Source: Tamlana sp. I1
Lineage (GTDB): Bacteria > Bacteroidota > Bacteroidia > Flavobacteriales > Flavobacteriaceae
Direction: 5' to 3'
DNA length: 64,000 bases
Assembly (NCBI RefSeq): GCF_015355625.1
Contig: NZ_JACLAF010000003.1
Location: forward strand, 124,001-188,000
The translations under genes and the position numbers were made by a program. The notes under the pieces were generated by a model, which saw only the letters and a program-made list of their open reading frames with translations, was not told where the DNA came from and did not search any database. Positions 54,034-63,664 of this stretch are shown here, in pieces (the stretch's first letter is position 1; every line of letters begins with the position of its first letter).

Positions 54034-54435
54034 ATGCTTAAAGAATTTAAGGAGTTTGCCATGAAGGGCAACCTAGTCGACATTGCTGTTGGTTTTGTTA
54101 TGGGTGCCGCTTTTAAAGAAGTCGTAACATCATTTACAGGAGGCATTGTTTCTCCGTTAATCGGATTAATTTTCAACTCAGATTTCAAAGATTTAAAATA
54201 CGTAATAACTGAAGGCACACCAAATGCCGAAGGCGTATTACAAGGCGAAGTATCTGTGCTTTGGGGAGCCTTTTTAACCAACGTTATCGACTTTATAATT
54301 GTGGCATTTGTAATGTTCTTGGTCGTTAAAGCTGTTAATAAAATGAAGAAGAAAGAAGCACCAGCTCCTGAACCTCCAAAAGGTCCAACTCAAGAAGAAT
54401 TACTAGTTGAAATAAGAGATTTGTTAAAAAAATAA
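54034..54435 (+). CDS. mscL: Large-conductance mechanosensitive channel
   Basis: 133 residues from the ATG at 54034. The first helix KEFKEFAMKGNLVDIAVGFV and the GxxxG-like pore MGAAFKEVVTSFTGGIVSPL match MscL; TM2 is VIDFIIVAFVMFLVVKAVNK; the C-terminal bundle ends EELLVEIRDLLKK. A longer frame from a TTG at 54007 adds nine residues not seen in the family. Releases solutes on hypo-osmotic shock at the inner membrane. Followed by a strong terminator. Confidence 0.96.
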   Translation: MLKEFKEFAMKGNLVDIAVGFVMGAAFKEVVTSFTGGIVSPLIGLIFNSDFKDLKYVITEGTPNAEGVLQGEVSVLWGAFLTNVIDFIIVAFVMFLVVKAVNKMKKKEAPAPEPPKGPTQEELLVEIRDLLKK

Positions 54436-54473
54436 AATACTGTTAAATATTTAACAAGGTGTTATTTCTTGTT

Positions 54474-54510
54474 AAAAAGCCCTTGTTTTGTGAAAATGAG
54501 GGCTTTTTTT
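54474..54510 (+). terminator. Rho-independent terminator of mscL
   Basis: Stem AAAAAGCCCT at 54474-54483 with AGGGCTTTTT at 54499-54508, 15-base loop, then more T. It ends the transcript that includes mscL (and possibly tdk-alr). Confidence 0.8.
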
Positions 54511-54580
54511 AGAATTTAAAATAGAATTAATACTTAGTTTTGCCACTCAGAAATTTATTTTAATTACAAAAAATATAGAT

Positions 54581-55570
54581 ATGAAAGTTGCAGTTGTTGG
54601 TGCCACTGGTATGGTTGGCGAAGTGATGTTAAAAGTTCTTGCAGAACGTAATTTTCCTGTAACAGAGTTAATTCCTGTTGCTTCAGAACGCTCTGTTGGA
54701 AAAACAGTAACCTATAAAGGAACCGATTATAAAGTTGTTGGATTAGAAACCGCAGTTTCTATGCGTCCAGATATCGCTTTATTTTCAGCAGGTGGTGACA
54801 CTTCTTTAGAATGGGCTCCTAAATTTGCAGAAGCCGGAACAACAGTTGTCGATAATTCTTCAGCATGGCGAATGGACCCTAGTAAAAAATTAGTGGTTCC
54901 AGAAATTAATGCTAACGAGCTTACAAAAGACGATAAAATTATAGCAAACCCAAACTGTTCAACCATTCAATTGGTTATGGCATTGGCGCCTTTGCATAAA
55001 AAATATAACATGAAACGTGTAGTCGTTTCAACCTACCAATCTGTTTCTGGTACAGGTATTAAAGCCGTAAAACAACTAGAAAACGAAATTGCTGGAGTAG
55101 AAGGTGAAATGGCTTACCCTTATCCTATTGGACGAAATGCATTACCACACTGTGATGTGTTTTTAGAAAACGGATACACCAAAGAGGAAATGAAATTAGC
55201 TAAAGAACCTCAAAAAATATTAAACGACAGTTCATTTTCTGTTTCGGCAACGGCGGTTAGAATTCCAACTGCAGGCGGACACTCAGAATCTGTGAACGTA
55301 CAGTTTGAAAATGATTTCGATTTAGCCGATATACGCAAAATATTAAGCGAAACACCTGGTGTAGTAGTTCAAGATAATACCGAAACAAACTCTTACCCAA
55401 TGCCAATTTATGCGCATGATAAAGATGAGGTTTTTGTAGGTCGTATTCGTCGTGATGAATCTCAAGCAAATACATTAAATATGTGGATTGTAGCCGATAA
55501 TCTTCGTAAAGGCGCTGCAACTAACACGATTCAGATTGCTGAATATTTAATTGAGAACAAATTAGTTTAA
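54581..55570 (+). CDS. asd: Aspartate-semialdehyde dehydrogenase
   Basis: 329 residues. Rossmann start VAVVGATGMVGEVM at 3-16, catalytic cysteine C126 in NPNCSTIQLV, and the substrate histidine region RIPTAGGHSESV near 226-237. Reduces aspartyl phosphate to aspartate semialdehyde for lysine (diaminopimelate), threonine and methionine. Length and motifs are standard. Stands alone with terminators on both sides. Confidence 0.97.
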   Translation: MKVAVVGATGMVGEVMLKVLAERNFPVTELIPVASERSVGKTVTYKGTDYKVVGLETAVSMRPDIALFSAGGDTSLEWAPKFAEAGTTVVDNSSAWRMDPSKKLVVPEINANELTKDDKIIANPNCSTIQLVMALAPLHKKYNMKRVVVSTYQSVSGTGIKAVKQLENEIAGVEGEMAYPYPIGRNALPHCDVFLENGYTKEEMKLAKEPQKILNDSSFSVSATAVRIPTAGGHSESVNVQFENDFDLADIRKILSETPGVVVQDNTETNSYPMPIYAHDKDEVFVGRIRRDESQANTLNMWIVADNLRKGAATNTIQIAEYLIENKLV

Positions 55571-55592
55571 TCACAAATTAAATTTATAATTT

Positions 55593-55620
55593 AAACTCCT
55601 GCATTCATTTGTAGGAGTTT
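55593..55620 (+). terminator. Terminator of the asd gene
   Basis: 8-bp stem AAACTCCT (55593-55600) with AGGAGTTT (55613-55620), 12-base loop, followed by TTTTGTTT. It lies 22 bp after the asd stop codon. Confidence 0.65.
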
Positions 55621-55715
55621 TTTGTTTAGAAAAACAAAGAAGCTTACAGAATTAAAAAGGTGATTCTTACAGCTTATATCTCAGTATTTTAACGCAATTT
55701 CTACCTAGTTTTACT

Positions 55716-55723
55716 TATTTTTG
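55716..55723 (+). promoter_or_regulatory. Candidate -7 element of the prolyl oligopeptidase gene
   Basis: TATTTTTG at 55716-55723 fits TAnnTTTG, 24 bp before the ATG at 55748. It overlaps the TTG at 55721 where the longer reading frame begins, which argues against that start. No good TTG at -33 was found. Confidence 0.35.
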
Positions 55724-55747
55724 AAGGTATCTAAAAAGCCTTTAATA

Positions 55748-57904
55748 ATGAATAAAATAGTCTATTCCGCATTAGTTCTTCTTACTTTCATGGCCTGCAA
55801 ACCAAACAATAATAAAACACAAAACATTATCTTGAAATATCCTGAAACCAAAATGGTCGATTCGGTAGACACTTATTTTGGTGTTGAAGTTAAAGACCCC
55901 TACCGCTGGTTAGAAGACGACAGAAGCAAAGCAACCGAGGCTTGGGTTGCCCAAGAAAACAAAACAACCTTTGGCTATTTAAGCCAAATTCCGTTTAGAG
56001 ATACTTTAAAAAGTAGACTCTCAGAATTATGGAACTACGAAAAAGTTGGTGCGCCATTTACCGAAGGCGATCACAGCTATTTTTATAAAAATGATGGACT
56101 ACAAAACCAATATGTCCTATACCGAAAAACAGCAAATGGTGATGCTGAAGTTTTTTTAGACCCGAATACCTTTTCTAAAGACGGCACTGTGTCTTTAGGA
56201 AGTGTAAATTTTTCTAAAAACGGAAAAATAGTAGCCTATGCCATTTCTGAAGGCGGTAGCGATTGGCGAAAAGTCATCATCATGAACACCGAAACCAAAG
56301 AAATTACAGAAGATACTTTAGTCGATATAAAATTCTCTCAAGTTTCCTGGTATAAAAATGAAGGGTTTTACTATTCTAGCTACGATAAACCTGAAGGTAG
56401 CGAACTTTCAGCAAAAACAGATCAGCATAAAGTGTATTACCATAAATTAGGCACTTCACAAAAAGATGATGCTCTAATTTTTGGTGGAACGCCCGAAGAA
56501 AAACACCGTTATATTTTTGGCGAAGTTACCGAAGACAATCGTTATTTAGTGATTTCTGCCAGCACCTCAACTTCTGGAAACAAGCTTTTCATTAAAGATT
56601 TATCAAAGCCAAACAGTAAGTTTATTACCATTTTAAATCATGTAGATAGCGATACGGAAGTTTTAGATAACGAAGGCAGTAAACTGTTTTTACTTACCAA
56701 TTTAAATGCACCAAATAAAAAAATAGTTACTGTAAATGCATCAAACCCAACGCCAGAACATTGGGCAGATTTAATTCCGGAAACAGAACACGTTTTAGAA
56801 CCTTCAACAAGCGGAAATTACATTTTGGCACATTATATGGTTGATGCGATTTCTCAAGTGAAACAGTACAATTTAGATGGCACTTTAGTTAGAGACATTA
56901 AATTGCCTGGTTTAGGTACTGCTGAAGGTTTTGGCAGCAAAAAACTTGAAAAAACAGATTATTTTAGTTTTACAAACTACAATACTCCTGCAAGCATTTA
57001 CACTTTAAATGTTGAAACAGGAGCGGTTGATTTATATTGGAAACCAGCCATCGATTTTAACAGTGCAGATTATGAGAGTCATCAAGTGTTTTACACTTCA
57101 AAAGATGGCACCAAAATCCCGATGATGATTACCCACAAAAAAGGCTTAGAATTAAACGGACAAAACCCAACCATACTTTATGGCTACGGAGGATTTAATA
57201 TTAGTTTAACCCCTAGCTTTAGCATTCCTAATGTAGTTTGGATGGAACAAGGTGGCATATTTGCTGTTCCTAATTTACGTGGTGGTGGCGAATACGGAAA
57301 ATCATGGCATGATGCAGGCACAAAATTGCAAAAGCAAAATGTATTCGACGATTTTATTGCCGCTGGAGAATATCTAATTGAAAACAAATACACTTCCTCT
57401 AAGTTTCTCGCTATTCGTGGCGGCTCTAACGGCGGTTTACTGGTGGGAGCAACCATGACACAGCGTCCCGATTTAATGCAAGTAGCATTGCCTGCAGTTG
57501 GTGTATTAGACATGTTGCGTTACCACACTTTTACAGCAGGCGCAGGATGGGCATACGATTATGGCACGGCCGAAGACAATCCTGAAATGTTTAATTATTT
57601 ATTAGCCTATTCGCCTGTTCAAAACGTAAAAAAAGGCATAGAATATCCGGCCACATTAATTACTACGGGCGACCATGATGACCGTGTGGTGCCTGCGCAT
57701 AGTTTTAAATTTGCAGCCGAACTTCAAAGTAAACAAACTGGAAAAAACCCTGTTTTAATCCGTATTGAAACCGATGCTGGGCATGGTGCAGGAACACCTG
57801 TTAGTAAAACCATAGAGCAATATGCCGACATATATGGCTTTACTTTATTTAACATGGGTTTTAAAACTTTACCAAATAACACCAATGTGAAAGCAATAGA
57901 ATAA
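55748..57904 (+). CDS. Prolyl oligopeptidase (S9A) family lipoprotein
   Basis: 718 residues from the ATG at 55748. MNKIVYSALVLLTFMACKPN is a lipoprotein signal with Cys17. The beta-propeller domain (PYRWLEDDRSKATEAWVAQE and onwards) is followed by the catalytic domain: nucleophile serine in AIRGGSNGGLLVGATM, aspartate in TTGDHDDRVVPAHSF, histidine in DAGHGAGTP. Full length for a prolyl oligopeptidase, which cuts short peptides after proline. In this family a periplasmic, membrane-anchored form is usual in Flavobacteriaceae. Stands alone. Confidence 0.92.
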   Translation: MNKIVYSALVLLTFMACKPNNNKTQNIILKYPETKMVDSVDTYFGVEVKDPYRWLEDDRSKATEAWVAQENKTTFGYLSQIPFRDTLKSRLSELWNYEKVGAPFTEGDHSYFYKNDGLQNQYVLYRKTANGDAEVFLDPNTFSKDGTVSLGSVNFSKNGKIVAYAISEGGSDWRKVIIMNTETKEITEDTLVDIKFSQVSWYKNEGFYYSSYDKPEGSELSAKTDQHKVYYHKLGTSQKDDALIFGGTPEEKHRYIFGEVTEDNRYLVISASTSTSGNKLFIKDLSKPNSKFITILNHVDSDTEVLDNEGSKLFLLTNLNAPNKKIVTVNASNPTPEHWADLIPETEHVLEPSTSGNYILAHYMVDAISQVKQYNLDGTLVRDIKLPGLGTAEGFGSKKLEKTDYFSFTNYNTPASIYTLNVETGAVDLYWKPAIDFNSADYESHQVFYTSKDGTKIPMMITHKKGLELNGQNPTILYGYGGFNISLTPSFSIPNVVWMEQGGIFAVPNLRGGGEYGKSWHDAGTKLQKQNVFDDFIAAGEYLIENKYTSSKFLAIRGGSNGGLLVGATMTQRPDLMQVALPAVGVLDMLRYHTFTAGAGWAYDYGTAEDNPEMFNYLLAYSPVQNVKKGIEYPATLITTGDHDDRVVPAHSFKFAAELQSKQTGKNPVLIRIETDAGHGAGTPVSKTIEQYADIYGFTLFNMGFKTLPNNTNVKAIE

Positions 57905-57963
57905 ATGGATTTAAGTCAATTAAAGAACAAGCTAAAAAACCTCCAATTTTTAGATTCCCCTGC

Positions 57964-58875
57964 ATGCTTAGCGTAAAAAAACTTACTTTTTCATATAACA
58001 AATCGCCTGTTTTAAACAACATTTCTTTTCAAGTTAAACCTGGCGAACACCTTGCTATAATTGGCGAAAGTGGCTCTGGAAAAAGCACGCTTTTAAAAGT
58101 TTTATACGGTGAATACGACTTAGATGAAGGTCATGTTTTTTGGAAAGATCAAGAGGTTTTAGGCCCGAAATTTAATCTGGTTGTGGGTTACGATTTTATG
58201 AAATACGTGGCTCAAGAATTTGATTTAATGCCTTTTATTTCGGTTGAAGAAAATATTGGAAAGTTCCTCTCTAACTTTTATCCCGAAGAAAAGAAAGCAC
58301 GTACCGCCGAACTTCTTGAAGTTGTAGAACTCACGGCTTTTGCAAAAACCAAAGTTAAAATTTTAAGTGGCGGACAAAAACAACGGGTGGCATTGGCACG
58401 CGCTTTAGCCAAACAGCCTGAAATCATGCTATTAGACGAACCTTTTAGTCATATTGATAATTTTAAAAAGCAAAGTTTAAGACGCAATGTTTTTAAATAT
58501 TTAAAAGCTAAAAACATTAGTTGCGTGGTAGCCACTCACGACAAAGAAGATGTGCTTGGTTTTGCCGACAAAATGATTGTTTTAAACCAACAGCAAATTG
58601 TTGAAAACAACACCCCTGAACATTTATTTAAAAACCCAAAAACCCCATTGGTTGCTTCGTTTTTTGGCGAATTTAATTTGATAAATAACACCCTGGTTTA
58701 TGCGCATCAATTAAAAGTGGTTAATCATTCAGAGTTAAAAGCCACGGTAAAAACAAGTTATTTTAAAGGTCATTTCTACTTAATTGAAGCTGAGTTAAAC
58801 GGAAAACCCGTGCTTTTTGAATATGACAAAGCATTAGCGTCTTCGGAGGTTGTTTGTCTTTCTGTGGTTAAATAA
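57964..58875 (+). CDS. ABC transporter ATP-binding protein (orphan)
   Basis: 303 residues. Walker A GESGSGKST near 34-42, signature LSGGQKQRVALARALA near 136, Walker B IMLLDEPFSHID near 155 and switch His in VVATHDKED. The first 220 residues are a standard ATPase; the last 80 (SFFGEFNLINNTLVYAHQLK onwards) form an extra beta domain like the TOBE-type regulatory domains of sugar and ion importers. No permease gene is nearby. May power a permease coded elsewhere. 59 bp after the peptidase gene. Confidence 0.88.
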   Translation: MLSVKKLTFSYNKSPVLNNISFQVKPGEHLAIIGESGSGKSTLLKVLYGEYDLDEGHVFWKDQEVLGPKFNLVVGYDFMKYVAQEFDLMPFISVEENIGKFLSNFYPEEKKARTAELLEVVELTAFAKTKVKILSGGQKQRVALARALAKQPEIMLLDEPFSHIDNFKKQSLRRNVFKYLKAKNISCVVATHDKEDVLGFADKMIVLNQQQIVENNTPEHLFKNPKTPLVASFFGEFNLINNTLVYAHQLKVVNHSELKATVKTSYFKGHFYLIEAELNGKPVLFEYDKALASSEVVCLSVVK

Positions 58876-59072
58876 GTTTTAAGTTGATAGCTGCTATATT
58901 GAAAGGGTATTATTTCAATATTGTTGTAAGCTTCATCCGCTACCGCTAAGCTCTGCTTAGTGGCCTCAAAAATATCCTTCAACAAAAAAGCTCACAAATT
59001 CAATTTCTTAAATTTGTAAGATTCGTATAATATAATCTAGCTTTAATAAGCAAAATTAATTTTTCAGCAGTT

Positions 59073-60980
59073 CTATTTAAACTTAAAAATAGTAACCCCT
59101 AAAGGCGATAAGGTGACCTCAGCAGAAAAATCTTTACCATTCCAAGCAGATTTTTTAATGGTAATGGCTTTATTATTTGCTATGCCGCTACCACCAAAAT
59201 CTTTAGCATCGCTATTAAATATTTCAACTAGCTTGCCTTTTGTAGGCAATCCTATTTTATATTTTTTCAAAACGTTAGGCGTCATGTTACACACCACCAC
59301 AACATGGTCTTTTTCGTGATAGCCTTTTCTTATATAGGAGATCACACAGTTTTCGTGGTCGCCGTAGCTAATCCATTCGAAACCTTCGTGGCTAAAGCCT
59401 TTTTCGTAAAGTGCAGGTGTGGTTTTATATAGTTTATTTAAAGCTTTATAGTAGTTTTGTGCGTCTTGATGCGGTTTAAATTCTAGTAAATTCCAATCTA
59501 AACTTTCTTGAAAATTCCACTCGTTATACTGACCAAATTCGCCTCCCATAAACAAAAGTTTTGTACCAGGATGGGTGAACATATAGCCGTATAAAAGACG
59601 CAGATTTGCAAAACGCTGCCACTCGTCGCCAGGCATGCGGCCTAGAATTGAGTTTTTACCATAAACCACCTCGTCGTGCGAAAGCGGTAACATAAAGTTT
59701 TCAGTAAAGGCGTATGCTAAACTAAAGGTTATATCGTTTTGATGGTATTTTCTATAAATAGGGTCTTTCCCAAAGTACTCTAAAGTATCGTGCATCCACC
59801 CCATCATCCATTTCATACCAAAACCTAAACCACCTTCAAAAGTAGGTTTAGATACCATAGGAAAGGCTGTAGATTCTTCGGCAATGGTTTGAACATCTGG
59901 ATACGAGGCGTAAACCTCTTCATTCAATTCTTTCAATAAAGAAATAACGGCTAGATTTTCTCTACCCCCATATATGTTTGGTTCCCATTCGCCTTCTTCT
60001 CTAGAATAATCTAAAAACAACATAGACGCTACGGCATCAACACGTAAACCATCGGCGTGGTATTGGTCCAACCAAAAAATGGCATTACTTATTAAAAAGG
60101 AACGGACTTCGTTACGTTCGTAATTAAAAATTAAACTTTTCCAATCTTGATGGTAGCCTTTTTTAGGATCTGGATGTTCGTATAGGTTGGAACCATCAAA
60201 AAAGCCTAAACCGTGTACGTCTTCAGGGAAGTGTGAAGGCACCCAGTCGAGAATAATTCCAATATCATTTTGGTGTAATTTATCAACGAGGTATTTAAAT
60301 TCTTCAGGATATCCAAAACGCGAGGTTGGCGCAAAATAACCTGTTATTTGATAACCCCACGAAGGATCATAAGGAAATTCCATAACGGGCATGAGCTCGA
60401 CGTGGGTAAAATTCATGTCTTTTACGTAGTTTACCAAATCGTCTGCCAATTCATAATAAGACAGGAAGCGGTCTTCTTCGGCATGTCTTTTCCAAGAGCC
60501 TAAATGGACTTCGTAAACTGAATAAGGCGCATCAATAGCATTGTGCTTTTTACGGCTTTTCATCCAGCTTTTATCTTTCCACTTATAGGAATCATCCCAA
60601 ACAATAGAAGCTGTTTTTGGTGGATGCTCATAACGTCTAGCGTAGGGATCGGACTTTTCGGTTTTTATACCGTTATTATGACTTTCAATTTTGTATTTAT
60701 ACGTGGTGCCTTTTCCAACAAGCGGAATAAACCCTTCCCAAATGCCACTAGAATCCCAGCGTACATTAAGTTGGTGTTCGCCTTCGGTCCAAAAATTAAA
60801 GTCACCAATTACAGAAACTTGTTTAGCCGAGGGTGCCCAAACGGCAAAATATACACCGTCAATCCCATCAACGGTAACTATGTGCGATCCAAACTTTTCG
60901 TATAGTCTAAAGTGTTTTCCAGCTTTAAAAAGTGCGATATCAAATTCGGTAAATAGACTATAAGGTTTTACTTGTGCCAT
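59073..60980 (-). CDS. glgB: 1,4-alpha-glucan branching enzyme
   Basis: 635 residues. N-terminal CBM48-like domain (GVYFAVWAPSAKQVSVIGDF near 42-61), then the GH13 catalytic barrel: nucleophile D315 in ADGLRVDAVAS, acid E368 in TIAEESTAF and stabiliser in PLSHDEVVYGK near 437-447. Cuts alpha-1,4 links and makes alpha-1,6 branches in glycogen. Last gene of the operon glgA-glgC-glgB, 3 bp after glgC. Confidence 0.95.
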   Translation of the reverse strand: MAQVKPYSLFTEFDIALFKAGKHFRLYEKFGSHIVTVDGIDGVYFAVWAPSAKQVSVIGDFNFWTEGEHQLNVRWDSSGIWEGFIPLVGKGTTYKYKIESHNNGIKTEKSDPYARRYEHPPKTASIVWDDSYKWKDKSWMKSRKKHNAIDAPYSVYEVHLGSWKRHAEEDRFLSYYELADDLVNYVKDMNFTHVELMPVMEFPYDPSWGYQITGYFAPTSRFGYPEEFKYLVDKLHQNDIGIILDWVPSHFPEDVHGLGFFDGSNLYEHPDPKKGYHQDWKSLIFNYERNEVRSFLISNAIFWLDQYHADGLRVDAVASMLFLDYSREEGEWEPNIYGGRENLAVISLLKELNEEVYASYPDVQTIAEESTAFPMVSKPTFEGGLGFGMKWMMGWMHDTLEYFGKDPIYRKYHQNDITFSLAYAFTENFMLPLSHDEVVYGKNSILGRMPGDEWQRFANLRLLYGYMFTHPGTKLLFMGGEFGQYNEWNFQESLDWNLLEFKPHQDAQNYYKALNKLYKTTPALYEKGFSHEGFEWISYGDHENCVISYIRKGYHEKDHVVVVCNMTPNVLKKYKIGLPTKGKLVEIFNSDAKDFGGSGIANNKAITIKKSAWNGKDFSAEVTLSPLGVTIFKFK

Positions 60981-60983
60981 ATG

Positions 60984-62249
60984 TTATATTACAAATCCAT
61001 GAGGGATAGTTGCTCCATTTTTAATTACTACAATGCCGTCTTTTATAACGTAAGTTTCGGTTTCAACGTCTTCTAAATGCGGGCCTCCATTAATTCTTAC
61101 ATCATCACCAATGCGACAATTTTTATCGATAATCGCATTTTTTATAAAACAACGATCGCCAATACCCATTAATATTTCTATTTTATTTTCTTCAATTTCC
61201 TGAAGCGTTTCATAATAGTCGCTACCCATCATATAAGTTTTTATTACAGTAGTTTCCGTTCCTATTCTAGAACGAATACCAATTACCGAGCGTTCAATTT
61301 TTGCAGCTCCAATAATGCAACCTTCAGCTATCACGGCTTTGTCTAGCGTTGTACCAGCTACTTTGGTGGTAGGAAGCATACGCGCTCTTGTGTAAATACG
61401 TTTGGTTTTATCGTATAAATCAAATTGAGGAATATCGTCTGTTAACCCAAGGTTGGCTTCAAAAAAGGAATCTATGTTCCCAATATCTGTCCAATACCCT
61501 TCATATTGAAAGCTTAAGGTTTTATGTTTTTCAATGGATTGTGGAATAATTTCTTTACCAAAATCTATAGTAGATTCATCAGCCATTAGCTTCACCAATA
61601 AGTCTTTATTAAAAATATAAATACCCATCGAGGCTAAATAATGACGGCCTTGTTGTTTCATTTCATCACTTACATCCGAAGTCCAATCTGGTAATAAGCT
61701 AGGATCTGGTTTTTCAATAAACGAGGTAATAATACTTTCTTCATTAGATTTTAAGATACCAAATCCTGGAGCATCTTTTTCGTTTACGGGAATGGTTGCA
61801 ATTGATATTTCGGCACCACTTTTTTCGTGAGCTTCAATCATTTTGTCATAATCCATTTGGTAAAGTTGATCGCCCGAAAGAATTAATGCATATTCAAAAT
61901 CATGTCTTAAAAAGTGATGCATGCTTTGTCTTACGGCATCGGCAGTACCTTGAAACCAGCCTTTATTGGTTGGGGTTTGCTCTGCAGCCAATACATCTAC
62001 AAAAGCACTACTAAAAAAACTAAAGTGGTAAGTGTCTTTAATATGACGATTTAATGATGCTGAATTAAATTGAGTTAACACAAATATGCGTTTTATATCG
62101 GCATTTAAACAGTTAGAAATAGGGATGTCTACCAATCTGTATTTTCCTGCTATGGGTACCGCAGGTTTTGATCGTTGATGTGTTAATGGGTATAATCTAG
62201 AACCTTGTCCACCTCCTAAAATAATGGATAAAACCTTATTGTTAATCAT
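60984..62249 (-). CDS. glgC: Glucose-1-phosphate adenylyltransferase
   Basis: 421 residues. Nucleotidyltransferase opening IILGGGQGSRLYPLTHQRSK near 9-28, KYRLVDIPISNCLNADIKRI and LILSGDQLYQMDY near 118 are the GlgC marks; the C-terminal left-handed beta-helix (IDKNCRIGDDVRIN) is present. Makes ADP-glucose, the committed step of glycogen synthesis. 2 bp after glgA, 3 bp before glgB. Allosteric control is expected but cannot be read from the sequence. Confidence 0.95.
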   Translation of the reverse strand: MINNKVLSIILGGGQGSRLYPLTHQRSKPAVPIAGKYRLVDIPISNCLNADIKRIFVLTQFNSASLNRHIKDTYHFSFFSSAFVDVLAAEQTPTNKGWFQGTADAVRQSMHHFLRHDFEYALILSGDQLYQMDYDKMIEAHEKSGAEISIATIPVNEKDAPGFGILKSNEESIITSFIEKPDPSLLPDWTSDVSDEMKQQGRHYLASMGIYIFNKDLLVKLMADESTIDFGKEIIPQSIEKHKTLSFQYEGYWTDIGNIDSFFEANLGLTDDIPQFDLYDKTKRIYTRARMLPTTKVAGTTLDKAVIAEGCIIGAAKIERSVIGIRSRIGTETTVIKTYMMGSDYYETLQEIEENKIEILMGIGDRCFIKNAIIDKNCRIGDDVRINGGPHLEDVETETYVIKDGIVVIKNGATIPHGFVI

Positions 62250-62251
62250 AT

Positions 62252-63664
62252 TTATTTAGTTTTTAAAGAATTGTATAAGTTAATATAGTCGCGTGCTGAA
62301 ACATCCCAGGAATGGTCAATTTCCATAATTTGGTTTTGAATGGCTTTATATTTTTTCTGATTTTCAAAAAGCTCAACAGCTCTGTCGATAGCTTCGGTAA
62401 TTTCTGAAACTGTAACGTTTTGATGGCAAATACCAAAGCCGTTTTCTTGTTTAATATCCATAACGGTGTCTTTTAAACCACCTATACTTCTTACTATAGG
62501 AATGGTGCCATAACGTAAGGCGTACATTTGGTTTAAACCACAGGGTTCTACGCGCGAAGGCATGAGTAAAAAATCGGCACCTGCATAAACAATGTGCGAT
62601 AATTGTTCGTCGTAACCAATATGGGCATTAAAACGACCTTCAAATTGAGGTTTTAAAGCTTCAAGCTGATTTTCGGTTTCAGGATTTCCTGAGCCTAAAA
62701 GCAAAATGGATATATCTTGTTTTTCTAAAGCTTGTTTAAAAACTTCGGGGAAAAGATCAGATCCTTTTTCATAAACCAAGCGCCCAATAAAGGCAAAAAG
62801 CGGTTTTTTAGGATCGAGATTAAAGGTTTTGCATAAATAGCTTTTATTGGCAGCAGCACCAGAAACCACTGTTTTAATCGTGTAATTATCAATTAAATAG
62901 GTGTCGGTTTCGGGGTTCCAAACGGCGTTATCGATGCCGTTTAAAATTCCGGTGCATTTTTTATATTCTGCACTTAATAAGTGTTCTAAACCATTGGCTT
63001 CTTTTTTAAGCTCTTCCATGTAACTTGGCGAAACGGTTGTTACCGTCCAAGCACATTTTATGGCTGAGGCCAACGGATTGATATTGCCACCCCAATCTAG
63101 TAAACCTACATGATCGAAATTAAATGGCGGTATTAAACCTACTTTTTCGTGTGAAAACCAACCTTGATACTGCGCATTATGTATGGTTAAAATATTTGGA
63201 ATCTTTCTAAAGGCTTCGTATTTGTAACTTTCTTGAAGCATAAACGGGATTAACCCTGTATGATGGTCGTGACAATGAATGATGTCTGGGTAAATATCCC
63301 AAGTTAGTAACCAATCTAAAGTCGCTATTTGAAAAGCTAAAAAGCGTTCGGTATCCGATGAAGAATATACATAATTTTTGAATAATAACTCTGGGATGTC
63401 TATAAAAAACACATCAAAATCTAATGGTTTTTTATCTAAAACTAAAACATTAAAAGGATAAGTATGATCTCCTAATGTAACATTCGACTGGTAAATTGAA
63501 GCAAATGTATTTTCTTTTGTGAAGGCGTTATCATAAAAAGGCATGATAACCTGCGACCTTATTTTAGGGCCGTTTTGGTACTTTGGTAAAGCACCAACCA
63601 CATCGGCTAGGCCTCCAACTTTAGCAATTGGGTAACATTCAGCACTTATATGAATAATATTCAT
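62252..63664 (-). CDS. glgA: Glycogen synthase (ADP-glucose)
   Basis: 470 residues, GT5 family. The ADP-glucose-binding KVGGL motif lies at 15-19 (CYPIAKVGGLADVVGALPK); HCHDHHTGLIPFML near 131 and FIGRLVYEKGSDLF near 290 follow, and the C-terminal lobe has the conserved E in MPSRVEPCGLNQMYALRYG near 370. Extends glycogen chains. First gene of the glg operon; its promoter should lie in the AT-rich stretch above 63664. Confidence 0.95.
   Translation of the reverse strand: MNIIHISAECYPIAKVGGLADVVGALPKYQNGPKIRSQVIMPFYDNAFTKENTFASIYQSNVTLGDHTYPFNVLVLDKKPLDFDVFFIDIPELLFKNYVYSSSDTERFLAFQIATLDWLLTWDIYPDIIHCHDHHTGLIPFMLQESYKYEAFRKIPNILTIHNAQYQGWFSHEKVGLIPPFNFDHVGLLDWGGNINPLASAIKCAWTVTTVSPSYMEELKKEANGLEHLLSAEYKKCTGILNGIDNAVWNPETDTYLIDNYTIKTVVSGAAANKSYLCKTFNLDPKKPLFAFIGRLVYEKGSDLFPEVFKQALEKQDISILLLGSGNPETENQLEALKPQFEGRFNAHIGYDEQLSHIVYAGADFLLMPSRVEPCGLNQMYALRYGTIPIVRSIGGLKDTVMDIKQENGFGICHQNVTVSEITEAIDRAVELFENQKKYKAIQNQIMEIDHSWDVSARDYINLYNSLKTK

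Noticed and set aside
55721-55747. TTG start for the prolyl oligopeptidase
   Set aside because: It overlaps a TAnnTTTG promoter-like element and would place nine charged residues before a normal lipoprotein signal.
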